Positions 26,880 through 34,292 of a stretch of DNA of 64,000 nucleotides are shown in pieces. The position numbers and the translations under genes were made by a program. The notes beneath the pieces are model-generated. The model made no database searches. It saw only the letters and a program-made list of their open reading frames with translations, and had not been told where the DNA came from. Source of the DNA: Pseudomonas taeanensis MS-3 (GTDB lineage Bacteria; Pseudomonadota; Gammaproteobacteria; Pseudomonadales; Pseudomonadaceae); NCBI RefSeq assembly GCF_000498575.2, contig NZ_AWSQ01000008.1, positions 7,989 through 71,988 of the forward strand. Reading direction: 5' to 3'. Numbering within the stretch: position 1 is the first letter of the stretch; every line of letters begins with the position of its first letter.

Positions 26880-27961
26880 TGCTCGCCGAGTTCTTGAGCG
26901 ACATCCAAGAGCGCTGGTACAGCACCCAGTTCGGCGCCAAAGAGCGCCTGCAGTTCTACGAAAGCGCCTCGACCCTGCTGGAGAACGGCGTCCAGCTCAA
27001 GGACGCCGTGCGGGAGGTTCATGGCATCTACAGCGACGGTGGCAAGCAGAAGCACCATCCCATCGCCCTGGCCAGCCGTGAGGCCTTTATGGGCGTCTCC
27101 AACGGCAAGGTACTGGCCGACGCCATGGCGGCCTGGCTGCCCTCACAGGAGCGCGCCCTCATCGATGCCGGCCAGGAAAGCGGCGACCTCATCAGTGCAC
27201 TGAACGACTGCGTGCGCCTCATCGAGGCGCGCGGCAAGATCTTGTCGTCGGTTGCCCAGGCAACCTTCTATCCGGGCATGCTGTGGGCCTTGCTGATCTA
27301 CCTGCTGGGCGTCATCTCCTACAAGATGGTGCCTAACATGGCGCGCATGTCCGATCCCAAGACCTGGACGGGAACCGCCGCGGCGCTCTATGACATCGCC
27401 ACGTTCGTGACTGACGAAGGCATTTATGCCTTGGGCGGCTGCATCGCCTTGCTAATCCTGATCTTCGCCACACTGCCCTACTACACCGGGCGCGGGCGAG
27501 TATTCCTCGATCGCCTACCGCCCTGGTCCATCTATCGGACGCTACAAGGCACGACCTTCCTGCTGAACGTCGCGGTCATGCTTCGTGCGGGCATCAAGCC
27601 CTACGACAGCCTGCAGAGGCTCAGCCGCACCGCCAATCCCTGGCTCAAGCAACGCATCGAGGCCACTCGCTATGGCGTCGGCCTGGGCCAGAACTTTGGC
27701 CAAGCCCTGAAGAACGCCGGACACGAGTTTCCGGACAAGCAGGCCATCCAGTTCCTCAGTGTACTAGCCAGCCGCAAAGGCTTCGCCGAAGCCGCCCTGC
27801 GCTTCAGCGACCGCTGGCTCAATACCAGCCTTAAACAGGTCGACGCCGCCGCCGGCCTGATCCGCGGCCTGTCTCTCCTGCTCGTCGGCGCCATGATGAT
27901 CCTGGTCCTGCTCGGGACCTACGAGATGGAAGCCATCGTCCGCGCCGGCATTGCGCAATGA
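26879..27961 (+). CDS. pilR: Pilus inner-membrane platform protein PilR
   Basis: 360 residues of the GspF/PilC family. The true start is 26879 (MLAEFLSDIQERWYSTQFGA), overlapping the pilQ stop; an open frame upstream is not coding. Two GspF-like halves are visible, each with a cytoplasmic helical bundle. Membrane segments lie near 140-160 (PGMLWALLIYLLGVISYKMV), 180-205 and 335-355 (LLLVGAMMILVLLGTY). It anchors the ATPase and moves pilin subunits. It overlaps pilS by 4 nt. Confidence 0.9.
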   Translation: MLAEFLSDIQERWYSTQFGAKERLQFYESASTLLENGVQLKDAVREVHGIYSDGGKQKHHPIALASREAFMGVSNGKVLADAMAAWLPSQERALIDAGQESGDLISALNDCVRLIEARGKILSSVAQATFYPGMLWALLIYLLGVISYKMVPNMARMSDPKTWTGTAAALYDIATFVTDEGIYALGGCIALLILIFATLPYYTGRGRVFLDRLPPWSIYRTLQGTTFLLNVAVMLRAGIKPYDSLQRLSRTANPWLKQRIEATRYGVGLGQNFGQALKNAGHEFPDKQAIQFLSVLASRKGFAEAALRFSDRWLNTSLKQVDAAAGLIRGLSLLLVGAMMILVLLGTYEMEAIVRAGIAQ

Positions 27962-28515
27962 ACCCCAAGCCCAAAGAGGATCCACAGATGCAAACCGCAG
28001 AGAAACGCCTGCACCACCAACAAGGCTTCGTCTCCATCGAAGCAGTCATCGTCCTGATCATCGTCGCCATCGGCATCGGCCTGGCGGTATCCCGCGGCGC
28101 CGGCCTGTTCGGCTCATCCAACATCAGCGAAGAGCAGGGCAACATCGCCGCCCTGACCACCAACACCAGGGCGTTGAAAGGCTCGAATGGCTATGGCACC
28201 AGTGGCACCAACTTGGTCACCAGCCTCATCGCGGTAAACGGTGTGCCGAAGAATATGAGTGTCGTCTCGGGCGTGCTCTACAACGTGTACGGTGGATCCG
28301 TGACCGTCACCTCGACCGGCATGGGCTTTGCGATTACCAGCTCGGCTCTGCCCAAGGATGCCTGTATCGCTCTGGCCACTCGTGTCGCCAAAAACCAATA
28401 CGAGCAAACCAAGATCAACAGCGGTACCGCCACCACTGCAGAGGTGACGACTGCGGCGGCCACCACCAGCTGCAGCGGAACCACCAACACCATCACCTGG
28501 ACCGTCAATTCGTGA
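27958..28515 (+). CDS. pilS: Major thin-pilus prepilin PilS
   Basis: 185 residues from the ATG overlapping the pilR stop. An internal ATG at 27988 with AAGAGGA before it is an alternative start. The prepilin cleavage region is HHQQGF with the hydrophobic helix VSIEAVIVLIIVAIGIGLAV, including the conserved Glu five residues after the cut. The globular part has two Cys (DACIALATR and TTSCSG) that can form the usual C-terminal disulfide loop. It is the structural subunit of the mating pilus. No prepilin peptidase gene (pilU) is seen nearby, so the host PilD may process it. Confidence 0.88.
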   Translation: MNPKPKEDPQMQTAEKRLHHQQGFVSIEAVIVLIIVAIGIGLAVSRGAGLFGSSNISEEQGNIAALTTNTRALKGSNGYGTSGTNLVTSLIAVNGVPKNMSVVSGVLYNVYGGSVTVTSTGMGFAITSSALPKDACIALATRVAKNQYEQTKINSGTATTAEVTTAAATTSCSGTTNTITWTVNS

Positions 28516-29447
28516 GTTTGATCACCGATGCGGAATTCGTCGACCTGTACCTGGGCGACGACTTCGCGGACGTGAAGGGCTTGAAAGGCGCCGGCACCTC
28601 AAGGGTGCCAGTGCCGGAGGCTTGGGCCGCTGAAATCGAGGAGTTTCGCCAACGCTGCCAGGCGGTCTACCAGGAGCGTCAGGACCCCGAGTTCGCCCTT
28701 TCGGTCGAGGGCACCATCTTGCGGGTCACCCAGTTCAACGATGCGTTCAGCGGCAGTGTCTATGTCTTGCGTAAGTCCAATGCGCAAATCCGCGACTTCA
28801 ACATGCTCGGCTTCCCCCGCGAAGTGGCCGAGGCATTGCTCGACCCAGGCCTGCGCGGCCTGGTGCTGATCTGCGGCGATATGGGTACTGGCAAAACATC
28901 TACGGCGGCATCGCTGATCGTCGAACGACTGACCCGCCACGGCGGCATTGCGTTCGCGGTTGAAGATCCAACGGAAACCAACCTGAACGGTCAGCACGGA
29001 CTGGGCCGCTGCATCCAGGTGCAGACCTCACGGCGATCTGGCGGTTACTCGGAAGCCTTGACCAGAACGCTCCGCACCGGCGCCGATCTGGTGCTGATCG
29101 GCGAGATCCGAGACGAGGACACCGCCTACCAGGCCTGCAAGGCCTCGCTGAACGGCCACCTGGTCATCGCCACCATGCACAGCAAATCCGGGCCACAAGC
29201 CATCGAGAAGCTGGTCACGCTCGCTAAGCCCTTGGCTGGCAACGCCTACGAAGTAGCGGCCGAAGGCCTGCAGGCAGTGATCTGCCAGTCCTTGGATACA
29301 AACGGGATCACACGCCACCTGGTGGCAGAGCCGCTACTGCTGACCGGCGCCGACGCCCCCTCGATACGCAACAAGATCCGCCGGCAGGAAATCCACCTGG
29401 TCGAAGACGATACCACCCGCCAGAAGCAGGCCAGTCTATGGGGATAA
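28512..29447 (+). CDS. pilT: PilT-type retraction/secretion ATPase
   Basis: 311 residues starting with GTG at 28512, which overlaps the pilS TGA as GTGA. The long open frame upstream is an artefact of running through pilS. Walker A is GDMGTGKTS near 122, followed by AFAVEDPTE, Walker B ADLVLIGEIRDEDT and the His-box-like VIATMHSKSG. No tetracysteine site is present, as expected for a PilT-like rather than PilB-like enzyme. R64 has a small lytic transglycosylase called PilT at this place; in PAPI-1-type operons the gene here is an ATPase, as seen. Confidence 0.82.
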   Translation: MSLITDAEFVDLYLGDDFADVKGLKGAGTSRVPVPEAWAAEIEEFRQRCQAVYQERQDPEFALSVEGTILRVTQFNDAFSGSVYVLRKSNAQIRDFNMLGFPREVAEALLDPGLRGLVLICGDMGTGKTSTAASLIVERLTRHGGIAFAVEDPTETNLNGQHGLGRCIQVQTSRRSGGYSEALTRTLRTGADLVLIGEIRDEDTAYQACKASLNGHLVIATMHSKSGPQAIEKLVTLAKPLAGNAYEVAAEGLQAVICQSLDTNGITRHLVAEPLLLTGADAPSIRNKIRRQEIHLVEDDTTRQKQASLWG

Positions 29448-29449
29448 CC

Positions 29450-30691
29450 ATGAAAAAACGGAGCAGCGGTTTCATTAGCGTCGAGTTGCTGATCGCCTTG
29501 GCCGTCATCGCGATCGCAGTCGTCAAAGGCACGCAGTTGTACATGCAGCACCTGGATGGACTGAACCAGCAGATGGCTGCGCAGCAGCAGATCAAGGTCG
29601 CTGAGGCAGGCAGCAAATACATCAAGGACAATTTCGCCGCTGTACTCGCCGCGGCAGGGGTGACCACTCCGGCAGTCATCACTGTCGCGATGCTGAAGAA
29701 CACAAAGTACCTGCCGGCAGGGTTCAGTGAACAGAACATCTACGGCCAGGATTACCGAATCCTGGCCCGCAAACCCCAGGCCAACCAGTTGGAGACCCTG
29801 ATTATCACCACTGGAGGATCTGCAGCCGGAGAGATCGACATCCGTCGCGCCGCTCAGATCATCGGCGCCCAGGGCGGCTACATCTCATCCACCAACACAG
29901 CTGTGGCCCAGGGCGCGGCCTGGCAGGTGCCGCTGAGCAACTACGGCGTGTCCCCAGGCGCGGGACGGCTCGCAACTGCTCTGTTCTTTCAGGACGGGGC
30001 TATCGCAAACGACTACCTGTATCGCAACGCCGTGCCTGGCAGACCGGAACTCAACCGGATGAACACCGCCCTCAACATGGGGGGGAACAACATCGAGGCG
30101 GCTGGCACAGTCAACGCCATTGGCGATGTGAACGCGCAGAACGTGAACGCCCGTGGTCAAGTAAATGCCCAAGGCAACATCACTGCTCAGAATGCTGACA
30201 TCCGCGGCGAGACCTACACCAACGGCTGGTTCAGAACCCGGGGTAACAGTGGCTGGTACAGCGAAAAATGGGGTGGCGGGTGGTACATGAGCGACAGCAC
30301 CTGGGTCCGCTCCTGGATGAACAAGAGCATCTACACCGGAGGCCAAGTACGCGGTGGAGAGGTTCGATCAGATGGCCGGACCTACGTGGGTGAATACCTA
30401 CAACTCGGTGGAGTCGCCACAGAGGGCGCGGGCTGCGCACCGAACGGTCTGATCGGCCGGAACGCGGCTGGCCTCACGCTATCTTGCCAATCCGGGGTGT
30501 GGCGAGCTCCAGCGAGTGACCGATGGGGCGGTTCATTTTGGACTGGAACACAATTCGCGAATGGATGCGGCACTGTTAATCCATATACAGGCGCGTGCAG
30601 TTGTCCTGCTGGTTACGTTCCTAATCAACAATTCGCAATAGCTGTATTCGGATGCCAGCCATGCAGGTCATACAGTTGTTACAAGCCTTGA
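29450..30691 (+). CDS. pilV: Pilus-tip adhesin PilV with shufflon-type C-terminus
   Basis: 413 residues from the ATG at 29450 (MKKRSSGFISVELLIALAVI); an ATG at 29438 is in frame. A prepilin-like N-terminus (SSGF cleavage, Glu at +5) is followed by a constant region with Gly/Asn-rich repeats (VNAQNVNARGQVNAQGNITA). The constant part ends at LSCQSGVW. There the sfx-like site 30484-30502 begins, and a 65-residue Cys-rich variable tail follows (GCGTVNPYTGACSC, FGCQPCRSYSCYKP). In R64 this tail selects the recipient surface sugar. The stop codon is directly followed by a second sfx-like site. Confidence 0.87.
   Translation: MKKRSSGFISVELLIALAVIAIAVVKGTQLYMQHLDGLNQQMAAQQQIKVAEAGSKYIKDNFAAVLAAAGVTTPAVITVAMLKNTKYLPAGFSEQNIYGQDYRILARKPQANQLETLIITTGGSAAGEIDIRRAAQIIGAQGGYISSTNTAVAQGAAWQVPLSNYGVSPGAGRLATALFFQDGAIANDYLYRNAVPGRPELNRMNTALNMGGNNIEAAGTVNAIGDVNAQNVNARGQVNAQGNITAQNADIRGETYTNGWFRTRGNSGWYSEKWGGGWYMSDSTWVRSWMNKSIYTGGQVRGGEVRSDGRTYVGEYLQLGGVATEGAGCAPNGLIGRNAAGLTLSCQSGVWRAPASDRWGGSFWTGTQFANGCGTVNPYTGACSCPAGYVPNQQFAIAVFGCQPCRSYSCYKP
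30484..30502 (+). repeat. sfx-like shufflon site 1, inside pilV
   Basis: TTGCCAATCCGGGGTGTGG. Compared with the R64 sfx consensus GTGCCAATCCGGTNNNTGG it keeps TGCCAATCCGG and the final TGG. It encodes CQSGVW at the border of constant and variable PilV. Confidence 0.7.
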
Positions 30692-30710
30692 TTGCCAATC
30701 CGGTCTCTGG
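30692..30710 (+). repeat. sfx-like shufflon site 2, directly after the pilV stop
   Basis: TTGCCAATCCGGTCTCTGG fits the R64 sfx consensus at all but the first base. It has the same orientation as site 1. Joined in frame it would give CQSGLWGNV followed by the poly-G-encoded glycines, an alternative PilV tail. Confidence 0.75.
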
Positions 30711-30719
30711 GGTAATGTC

Positions 30720-30733
30720 GGGGGGGGGGGGGG
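30720..30733 (+). repeat. 14-G homopolymer in the silent pilV tail cassette
   Basis: Fourteen consecutive G lie 10 bp after sfx site 2. With 14 G the cassette ends after 13 more residues (RAREGKRRA at the end). With 13 or 16 G it opens a 28-residue tail ending GLKNGLACGC, with three Cys. Such a tract is expected to slip during replication. Confidence 0.75.
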
Positions 30734-30936
30734 CAGAGCCAGAGAAGGCAAGCGCCGCGCCTGATTTTCAGTGGCTCCTCGTCTGTGGGTTGAAGAACGG
30801 TCTCGCTTGCGGATGCTAAGGCCAGAATTCTGTGTGTACGGACTATTGTCGTCCGCGGACTATTGTCCGCAATTACCAGCACAAGAGCTTCAGCAGTGTG
30901 ATGAAGCTCTGTGCGTTCTAATCGGAGCTCTGGCGA

Positions 30937-31374
30937 ATGCCAATCCTATGGCTTGTCCTGGTCGTCCTGATCTTCTCAGGTGGGCTGATGATGCAGACCC
31001 ATGACCGTGCAATCACAGCCGCGGAATATTCCACCGTCGATACATTGAGCCAAAGCCTGCTCGTGTATCGTTCCGCAACTGCGGAGTTCGCCAAGGCGAA
31101 TCCTGCATTCGCCGGCAATCCTGCAGATGCGGCCTTGAATCTTCCCGGATGGTTCCGAAAGCCAACCGGCATCTCCTCCTATGTCAGCGGAGGCCGAAGT
31201 TACACCTACTACCCTGACGGGCCAGGTGGCATGCTGGACGCGCTGGCGAGTGCTACGGAGTCGGAGCTGGTTGGGGTGAAGCGTTCTGGCATCCTGGTAT
31301 CACCCCGCTCGGCGAGCACCGGAATTGCCCTACCAGCAGTAATTCCCGAAGGTGCAATTGTCGCCTTGAACTGA
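30937..31374 (+). CDS. pilM: Pilus protein PilM
   Basis: 145 residues. An N-terminal membrane helix (PILWLVLVVLIFSGGLMM) is followed by a small periplasmic domain with EYSTVDTLSQSLLVYRSATAEF and LNLPGWFRKPTGISSYVSGG. This is the PilM pattern of type IVB thin pili (distinct from PilM of type IVA). In PAPI-1 the last pilus gene is also pilM, after pilV. It is separated from pilV by the 245-bp alternative cassette, so it may have its own ribosome site but share the operon promoter. Confidence 0.78.
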   Translation: MPILWLVLVVLIFSGGLMMQTHDRAITAAEYSTVDTLSQSLLVYRSATAEFAKANPAFAGNPADAALNLPGWFRKPTGISSYVSGGRSYTYYPDGPGGMLDALASATESELVGVKRSGILVSPRSASTGIALPAVIPEGAIVALN

Positions 31375-31416
31375 ACGGCAGCCCCCGTCTGGCAAGGCGC
31401 GCAACCGTATGTTCAC

Positions 31417-31435
31417 TTGCCAATTCGGGGTGTCG
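31417..31435 (+). repeat. Degenerate sfx-like site 3, after pilM
   Basis: TTGCCAATTCGGGGTGTCG differs from site 1 at two positions. Read in frame it would give TCQFGVSNT and stop. Orientation is the same as the other two sites. It may be a relic of a larger shufflon. Confidence 0.45.
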
Positions 31436-32087
31436 AACACATAATGCCATCAGCAACTGTTCCACCCCGCTGGCTACTGACGGTCATCAGTAGCGCCCTG
31501 GTGTTGAAGGTTCGCCTCCTCACCAAACCAAAAGCACGCTGAGCTCCGGGAAGGGCGTGCGGATCTGGTTGATGATTCTCCCTGTGTCTCCCTGTTCTTT
31601 TGCTAGTCACGCAGCCGTCAACTCGTGTAATGCGAGTTCACAGACACATAGGGTTCTCAAGAGGTTCGGTGCACCGTGATCCAAGGGCCGCACTGGTGTT
31701 GCGGCCCACACTTTTCCCAATTCTCCATGGGTAGCCTGATGACCTTGCGAAGGGTCATCAGGCTACCCATTGGGTATTGCTTGTCTCTGCCGGTGGCCCG
31801 CCGGCGAAACGCAGGGCTCCCTTTGTGCGCGGATGCGTGCCTTCTGTTTGCTGGCCTCAGCCACGATAACCGGCCAGGTGATGTGAGACGTTACGATCAA
31901 TGCCCAGGGATCGACGCTTCAACTGTCACAGGTGGCGTACTTTTCTCGATTCTGCTCCCTCGACTACAGCCGAGGGTAACTACTGACATGGTTGCCCTCG
32001 GTCGCTATTCCATCTCCCCCTTCCCTCTGCTTTCCCCATCCCTCCTTGCTTGACACATTCCCAGCCCCCTTCGATGATAAGCGCGTG
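31436..32087. other. 650-bp non-coding region with strong hairpins after the pilus operon
   Basis: No gene is supported. GGGCCGC (31685-31691) pairs with GCGGCCC (31701-31707), followed by CACACTTTT; this could be the operon terminator. ATGGGTAGCCTGATGACC (31727-31744) pairs with its complement ending at 31770, a near-perfect stem with a tiny loop and no T tract. CCGAGGG/CCCTCGG pairs lie near 31969 and 31995. Confidence 0.5.
31685..31713 (+). terminator. Probable terminator of the pilus operon
   Basis: Seven-base GC stem GGGCCGC/GCGGCCC with a nine-base loop, followed after four bases by TTTT. It lies 310 bp beyond pilM. Confidence 0.5.
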
Positions 32088-32302
32088 CCTTGCTGACGTC
32101 GTCAGCAACATGCCCATGCAGCTTGGATCCGAAAAGCTGCGACACGGTTTTTCCGTGTTGATCCACCCAAGGCCGCTTAGCTTCTGGTAGCGCGGCCGGT
32201 CGACCTCGGTCGATAGAAGCACCTTCCGCCAACCCAGCGGGGAATTCACTTCCCCGTCGGGGTCAGTGTTTCTCCGCATTTTCAACCTGCAGGAGAAACA
32301 CC
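32088..32302 (+). ncRNA. Structured leader RNA copy A (radC-motif-like)
   Basis: About 215 nt before the gene at 32303. Hairpins in order: GCTGAC/GTCAGC (32092-32106), GCAGCTT/AAGCTGC (32118-32140), ACACGG/CCGTGT (32142-32158), GGCCGC with GCGCGGCC (32171-32197), TCGAC/GTCGA (32200-32213), CGGGGAA/TTCCCCG (32238-32256). The last is a perfect 10-bp stem, GTGTTTCTCC (32266-32275) with GGAGAAACAC (32292-32301), which contains the ribosome site. Copies B and C have the same hairpins with compensatory base changes. Confidence 0.75.
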
Positions 32303-32674
32303 ATGTCCACGTTCAGCTATCGCGCAGGTTACGCCCTCGGTACTGTTACCCGGGAATTCCTGCGTGCGGTCAAACAGTCCACGCCCGCTGCACCCGCCAA
32401 GCCTCTCATGGCCAGGCGGGCCATGCCGGCAGCAGCCCCTCACCTTTCCGGTCAGGTCCTGGAGCAAATGTGCCAGGTGCCCGCAATCGTTCGCCGGAAA
32501 CAGGTCGATCTCAACGCCTGGTATGAAGCCAACACCCGTGAAGTGCAGGTGAAGGTGAAAAAACCGCGTACGCGCAAACCCAAGACCAAGCCGGTTCAGG
32601 CCGCGACCAATGCGCTTCGCCTGGGCTCTCTCAACGAGTTGATCGCTCCGATTGAGCCGTCCATGAACTGCTGA
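32303..32674 (+). CDS. Basic protein of unknown function under leader A
   Basis: 123 residues. The N-terminus is SYRAGYALGTVTREFLRAV. Residues about 75-97 are strongly basic (KVKKPRTRKPKTKPV), suggesting nucleic-acid binding. Two Cys are present (56 and the last residue). No family is recognised. It is a single gene with its own structured leader and is followed by another leader hairpin, in a region of ICE backbone genes. Start certain: the only ATG after the GGAG that forms part of the leader stem. Confidence 0.65.
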   Translation: MSTFSYRAGYALGTVTREFLRAVKQSTPAAPAKPLMARRAMPAAAPHLSGQVLEQMCQVPAIVRRKQVDLNAWYEANTREVQVKVKKPRTRKPKTKPVQAATNALRLGSLNELIAPIEPSMNC

Positions 32675-32689
32675 TACACCACACTCACC

Positions 32690-32746
32690 CTCGTCGGGAA
32701 ATTCTCCCGGCAGGGAGGTTTTCCGGCGATTCACGCGAGGAAAACC
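32690..32746 (+). promoter_or_regulatory. Short leader with perfect ribosome-site stem
   Basis: CGGGA/TCCCG forms the first hairpin, with CCCT...AGGG around it. Then GGTTTTCC (32717-32724) pairs perfectly with GGAAAACC (32739-32746), which touches the ATG at 32747. Confidence 0.6.
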
Positions 32747-32912
32747 ATGTCTCCCAAGAAGCTCAGATGATCTTCGCAAGATCGGTACTACAGCTGTTGC
32801 AGCCTCCCTGATAGGTGTATTCCTCAGCGAGCATCGGCTCCTGACGGCGTACGCTTTCCTGGTCGGTGTTATCATCTGGTCCATCGGGATCTTTCTCACC
32901 CAGGAGGAATGA
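32747..32912 (+). pseudogene. Frameshifted small membrane protein gene
   Basis: The ATG behind the leader stem reads only MSPKKLR before TGA. One frame away the sequence continues SDDLRKIGTTAVAASLIGV, FLSEHRLLTAYAFLVGVIIW and SIGIFLTQEE to a TGA at 32910, a protein with two hydrophobic stretches that ends just before the next start. A single-base indel near 32765 would join them into about 54 residues. Either a recent mutation or a sequencing error; programmed frameshifting is less likely. Confidence 0.5.
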
Positions 32913-32913
32913 A

Positions 32914-33048
32914 ATGAGTCAGACCGTTTTCGGCATGATCATCATGACCTGCCTGCTTCTCTTCTGCTCCGGGATGGCTGTTTGGGCAAAATGGCCCGAC
33001 TTCAAGGACTGGTGCCACAAGCATCGCCTGCATCAACGCCATCACTGA
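32914..33048 (+). CDS. 44-residue single-pass membrane peptide
   Basis: Starts at 32914 (MSQTVFGMIIMTCLLLFCSG), one base after the stop of the frameshifted ORF and behind AGGAGGA. One membrane helix (residues 5-25) is followed by a His/Lys-rich cytoplasmic tail (DFKDWCHKHRLHQRHH). No family is recognised. Tandem small membrane peptides could be a toxin-like or regulatory pair. A clear terminator follows 15 bp after the stop. Confidence 0.55.
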   Translation: MSQTVFGMIIMTCLLLFCSGMAVWAKWPDFKDWCHKHRLHQRHH

Positions 33049-33062
33049 ACTGCACTACACCC

Positions 33063-33090
33063 AGCCCCTCGAAAGAGGGGCTTTTTTCTT
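33063..33090 (+). terminator. Factor-independent terminator
   Basis: AGCCCCTC (33063-33070) pairs with GAGGGGCT (33075-33082) around a GAAA loop, followed by TTTTTTCTTT. It ends the 32.3-33.05 kb unit. Confidence 0.9.
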
Positions 33091-33138
33091 TCATGGGGCT
33101 TGACTTTCCTTTCCGCTGTTAACATATTTTCATCCGTG

Positions 33139-33392
33139 AGCTGCTGACGTCGTCAGCGACCATGCCCAAGCAGTCATGATCTGTGAGACTGCGACACGGT
33201 TAACCGTGTTGATCAAACCTAAGATCGCCGAGCTTCCGGTAGCGCGATCGGTCAATCGACAGCGATTGATGGAAGCATCCTCACCTAGCTGTTCCAGCAC
33301 ACACCTTCCAAGCTCTAAACCTCGCGGGGAATACTTTCCCCCAAGGGCGAAGTGTTTCTCCGCTTTCAGTCTATCGAAACTGGAGAATCACC
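33139..33392 (+). ncRNA. Structured leader RNA copy B (radC-motif-like)
   Basis: Same hairpin order as copy A: GCTGAC/GTCAGC (33143-33157), GCAGTC/GACTGC (33170-33192), ACACGGT/ACCGTGT (33194-33209), GATCGC with GCGCGATC (33223-33249), CAATCG/CGATTG (33253-33268), GGGGA/TCCCC (33326-33341), GTGTTTCTCC (33352-33361) with GGAGAATCAC (33382-33391). Stems 2, 4 and 5 differ from copy A in both arms. An extra 35-nt segment lies before the GGGGA hairpin. Confidence 0.75.
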
Positions 33393-33905
33393 ATGAGCAA
33401 CGCACAGTCCAACGAAATCAAGTTCTTCGATCTGCACACCACCGGTATCGGTTACCTCAACCGTATCCGCGAAGTGAAGCCGCGTAAGGGTTCCCCTTTC
33501 ATGGCCACCACCATTGCAGCCCTCCGTGGCTCGTCCGATGACGTGGAATACACCTACATCGACTGCAACGTCGTCGGCGCCGAAGCTGAAAAGCTCGTGC
33601 GTCGCTGCGAGCAAGCCGTCGACGCCGGTAAGAAGGTCCTCGTGTCCTTCCGTATCGGTGACATCTGGGCAGACGCATTCTCCTACGAAAAGGGCGAGAA
33701 GAAAGGTCAGCCTGGCGCAAGCCTCAAGGGTCGGCTGCTCTTCATCGGCTTTATCAAGGTGGATGGTGAAACTGTCTACGAAGCCAAACCGAAGGATGCC
33801 GGCGAGCCCCAGGACAACCAACAAGGTGAACCTGAAGCATCGTCCGACGAACCCTCGGCTGAAGAGCAACAGCAATCTGATGCACGTCAGCGCCAGACTG
33901 CTTGA
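33393..33905 (+). CDS. DUF3577 / STY4534-type ICE replication protein
   Basis: 170 residues. The core (about 8-130) reads IKFFDLHTTGIGYLNRIREV, FMATTIAALRGSSDDVEYTYIDC, KLVRRCEQAV and VLVSFRIGDIWADAF, matching DUF3577, an OB-fold-like family of conjugative islands named STY4534 ICE replication protein. The C-terminal 40 residues are acidic and Gln-rich, like an SSB tail but without its tip. It is probably a single-strand DNA-binding accessory factor. It has its own leader RNA and a terminator-like hairpin after the stop (AGGGCGCC...GGGTGCCT, 33915-33937). Confidence 0.82.
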   Translation: MSNAQSNEIKFFDLHTTGIGYLNRIREVKPRKGSPFMATTIAALRGSSDDVEYTYIDCNVVGAEAEKLVRRCEQAVDAGKKVLVSFRIGDIWADAFSYEKGEKKGQPGASLKGRLLFIGFIKVDGETVYEAKPKDAGEPQDNQQGEPEASSDEPSAEEQQQSDARQRQTA

Positions 33906-33914
33906 TTGAAAAAC

Positions 33915-33937
33915 AGGGCGCCCTTCGGGGTGCCTTT
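33915..33937 (+). terminator. Hairpin after the DUF3577 gene
   Basis: AGGGCGCC pairs imperfectly with GGGTGCCT around TTCG, followed by TTTC. A weak terminator or 3' stabiliser. Confidence 0.5.
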
Positions 33938-33969
33938 CATCACCTACGCAATGCGCCGCTTGTCATCGC

Positions 33970-34034
33970 ATACCCATCCGGGGGGCACCATTCCCCCAGG
34001 GCATGGTGTTCTCCAAATTCATTTGGAGATCATC
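33970..34034 (+). promoter_or_regulatory. Short leader with ribosome-site stem
   Basis: ACCC...AGGG surrounds a GGGGG/CCCCC hairpin (33981-33997). Then TGTTCTCCAAAT (34007-34018) pairs with ATTTGGAGATCA (34021-34032) at 11 of 12 positions; the 3' arm holds the GGAG before the ATG at 34035. Confidence 0.55.
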
Positions 34035-34199
34035 ATGAGCTACAACGCCCAAGCTGGAGATATGCCCGCTCTGCCGGAAGTTGAAGAAGTGTCCATCAAC
34101 GAAGTTGAAGCCGAACTGCTGACCAGCAGTCACTTCTGCGACGTGGTCTGGATCCTCTTCGCTGGCAACACCGGTGACCCAGCTGTAATGGCTGCATGA
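34035..34199 (+). CDS. Small acidic protein of unknown function
   Basis: 54 residues (MSYNAQAGDMPALPEVEEVS...), acidic centre (EEVSINEVEAELL) and a hydrophobic C-terminal part (FCDVVWILFAGNTG). No family is recognised. Start fixed by GGAG in the leader stem. It is followed by a perfect eight-base hairpin AGGGCACC/GGTGCCCT (34204-34223). A single-gene unit like its neighbours. Confidence 0.55.
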   Translation: MSYNAQAGDMPALPEVEEVSINEVEAELLTSSHFCDVVWILFAGNTGDPAVMAA

Positions 34200-34203
34200 C
34201 CAA

Positions 34204-34223
34204 AGGGCACCTCACGGTGCCCT
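34204..34223 (+). terminator. Hairpin after the 34.0-kb small gene
   Basis: AGGGCACC (34204-34211) pairs perfectly with GGTGCCCT (34216-34223) around TCAC, with no T tract afterwards. Confidence 0.45.
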
Positions 34224-34235
34224 GGCTTCACTCAC

Positions 34236-34292
34236 ACCCACTGGGAAACGCGACCCACTGGGTCATGGCCGTTCCCCATCAAGGAATTCCAC
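34236..34292 (+). promoter_or_regulatory. Short leader with ribosome-site stem
   Basis: ACCCA...TGGGT surrounds TGGG/CCCA. TTCC (34272-34275) pairs with GGAA (34283-34286) and TGG (34266-34268) with CCA (34289-34291), next to the ATG at 34293. Different bases from the neighbouring leaders but the same layout. Confidence 0.5.

Noticed and set aside
27951..28511. Long N-terminal extension of the PilT ATPase
   Set aside because: The extension is pilS read in another frame; GTG at 28512 overlaps the pilS stop and starts the ATPase.
30938..30955. sfx-like site at the pilM start (ATGCCAATCCTATGG)
   Set aside because: Only TGCCAATCC matches; the sequence is explained by the codons of MPILW.
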